A stretch of 64,000 nt of DNA, taken from NCBI GenBank assembly GCA_021904315.1, contig CM038923.1, forward strand, positions 6,020,038 to 6,084,037, in the 5' to 3' direction. The translations under genes were made by a program, and so were the position numbers. The notes under the pieces are model-generated. The model had not been told where the DNA came from. It made no database searches and saw nothing but the letters and a program-made list of their open reading frames with translations. The DNA comes from Sphagnum magellanicum (Eukaryota > Streptophyta > Sphagnopsida > Sphagnales > Sphagnaceae). Below, one piece after another: positions 62,974 to 64,000 of the stretch; position 1 is the stretch's first letter, and each line of letters begins with the position of its first letter.

Positions 62974-62980
62974 TATAAGA
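62974..62980 (+). promoter_or_regulatory. Candidate TATA box of the EG45-like gene
   Basis: TATAAGA lies 257 bases upstream of the ATG at 63231, implying a leader of roughly 225 bases. The sequence downstream is CT-rich (CTCTTCTCTTCACATTCTC-like), as in plant leaders. Confidence 0.45.
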
Positions 62981-63230
62981 ATGGCTCGCTGTCCACTCTT
63001 CTCTTCACATTCTCAGATCTGCAGTACTAGTCTCTCGAGCTCAGATACCTCTCAGTTTCCAGCTATTGCGTAATTGCTCCTGATAGCTCTTGGGACAATT
63101 GAGACAATTACTCTCTGTGGTAATCCTTCCCTGCACACAGCAGCTTCCAGCAGCTAGGGTGCTAGCACTAACTACTAGCTCGCTTTCCAAATTACACTAC
63201 TGGCAACAGCTGCATCTTCAAAGTTCAAGC

Positions 63231-63839
63231 ATGGCAATTAAGCTGGGGGCTGCTGTAGTGGTAGCTTTTGCGCTGTACTACTTATGTGCGGCATCGCTCA
63301 TAGGACAAGTTGCAGCACAGAGTGGCGAAGCTACATATTACACTCCTCCATATACTCGTAAGCATAATTTCATGCAGATCAGATCATCATATATTGTGAT
63401 CCATGTCATACAGTTGCGGCTTCAACTCATATAGTGTCTAGTGCAATTAGATTGATCAGTGATATTACTGTGATTCCTAAATATTAGGGATCCTGCTGAT
63501 CACTTATTTCCTTGTCTGATCTTCATCTGTGTGCATGCAATATGGGATGCAGCGTCGGCTTGCTTTGGGTATGATGCGCCTCCTAGTAACGGCCTCTTCG
63601 CTGCAGCAAGTCCTGGAATCTTTCAAAATAAAGCTGCATGCGGCAACTATTACACCATCACTTGCACCGGTGCCACCAGTGGCCAACCTAACGCCTGCAC
63701 CGGAAATCCAACTGTGACGGTCGAGATTATAGACCTTTGTCCTGGTTGTTCAGAGCCTGGTTTTGACCTCTCCGAAACTGCATTCACTCAGATTTCTTAT
63801 GAGTCCGTCGGCCGTATCAACATCAACTACTACCAGTAA
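63231..63839 (+). CDS. EG45-like domain (plant natriuretic peptide-like) secreted protein
   Basis: Two exons, 63231-63357 and 63553-63839, with donor ACTC|GTAAGC and acceptor GATGCAG|CG, give 137 residues. Residues 1-31 are a signal peptide (hydrophobic AAVVVAFALYYLCAASLIG, with a likely cut after QVAAQ). The mature part is a single double-psi beta-barrel domain of the expansin-like EG45 family: GEATYYTPPY, SACFGYD, LFAAASPGIFQNKAACGNYY, TVEIIDLCPGCSEPGFDLS, then FTQI and a final INYYQ. The cysteines fit conserved disulphide positions. Such proteins act in the apoplast, in water and ion balance or wounding responses. It lacks the C-terminal domain of true expansins. Both splice sites and the phase agree. 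Confidence 0.92.
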
Positions 63840-64000
63840 CTTTCTAATCTTCCTAAATCGTCACTTACAGTGCTATATTATATCATCGTAGATATGTGCA
63901 ACTAGATACATAGTTTTCAGGTACATATTACAGTATTTATACTAAACCTAGCACCCACCGTTGCACCTTCAAATATGCATTGTAAGTGGTCAGGAAACAG
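63840..64000 (+). other. 3' flank of the EG45-like gene
   Basis: Probable 3' untranslated region. No canonical AATAAA is seen before the window ends. Confidence 0.5.

Overview
The window is nuclear DNA of a land plant. Three lines of evidence support this: intron-split genes for plant-type proteins (a gamma-tubulin complex component 5, a SUD1/DOA10-type RING-CH ubiquitin ligase, a plastid-type zinc protein and a secreted EG45-like protein), telo-box motifs close to several starts, and a plant chromovirus-type Ty3/gypsy element. Most introns are about 75 to 450 bases. The intergenic DNA is long and AT-rich and carries old, decayed transposons. The sequence alone does not fix the lineage. The hAT and non-LTR families present, as I remember them from non-flowering plants, mildly favour a bryophyte, fern, lycophyte or gymnosperm.

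Layout. 1-6.2 kb: the GCP5-like gene on the minus strand, with 14 exons resolved by homology and by consistent intron phase; its C-terminus lies beyond the left edge. 6.2-11.3 kb: AT-rich spacer with TAGG-type repeats and a tRNA-like (SINE-like) head. 11.3-20.85 kb: an old LINE on the minus strand, split inside its reverse transcriptase by a 6.9-kb Ty3/gypsy chromovirus with paired LTRs and a 5-bp target duplication. 22.6-29.6 kb: the SUD1-like gene on the minus strand, 10 exons, about 1157 residues. 30.2-42.4 kb: a long desert with a 4.6-copy tandem array at 32.1 kb and a second tRNA-like head at 37 kb. 42.5-45.6 kb: a decayed non-LTR retrotransposon whose C-terminal half suggests a CCHC plus restriction-like endonuclease architecture, itself interrupted by about 0.75 kb of foreign sequence.

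48.4-52.4 kb: a gene-rich island with an intact but unrecognised 169-residue membrane protein (+), a three-exon plastid-type zinc protein (-), and a possible short gene divergent from it. 54.9-55.6 kb: a broken LEA-like gene (-). 57.6-59.9 kb: a decayed hAT-like transposase (+). 60.6-61.15 kb: an AT-rich tandem repeat of about 200 bp. 63.2-63.84 kb: a two-exon EG45/plant natriuretic peptide-like secreted protein (+).

The genes are independent eukaryotic units covering microtubule nucleation, ER-associated degradation, plastid function and the apoplast. Nothing points to an operon, a CRISPR array or a defence island. The most informative structure is the nested transposon history at 11-21 kb. 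The least explained items are the small membrane protein at 49.5 kb and the CCHC/endonuclease-type retroelement at 42-45 kb.
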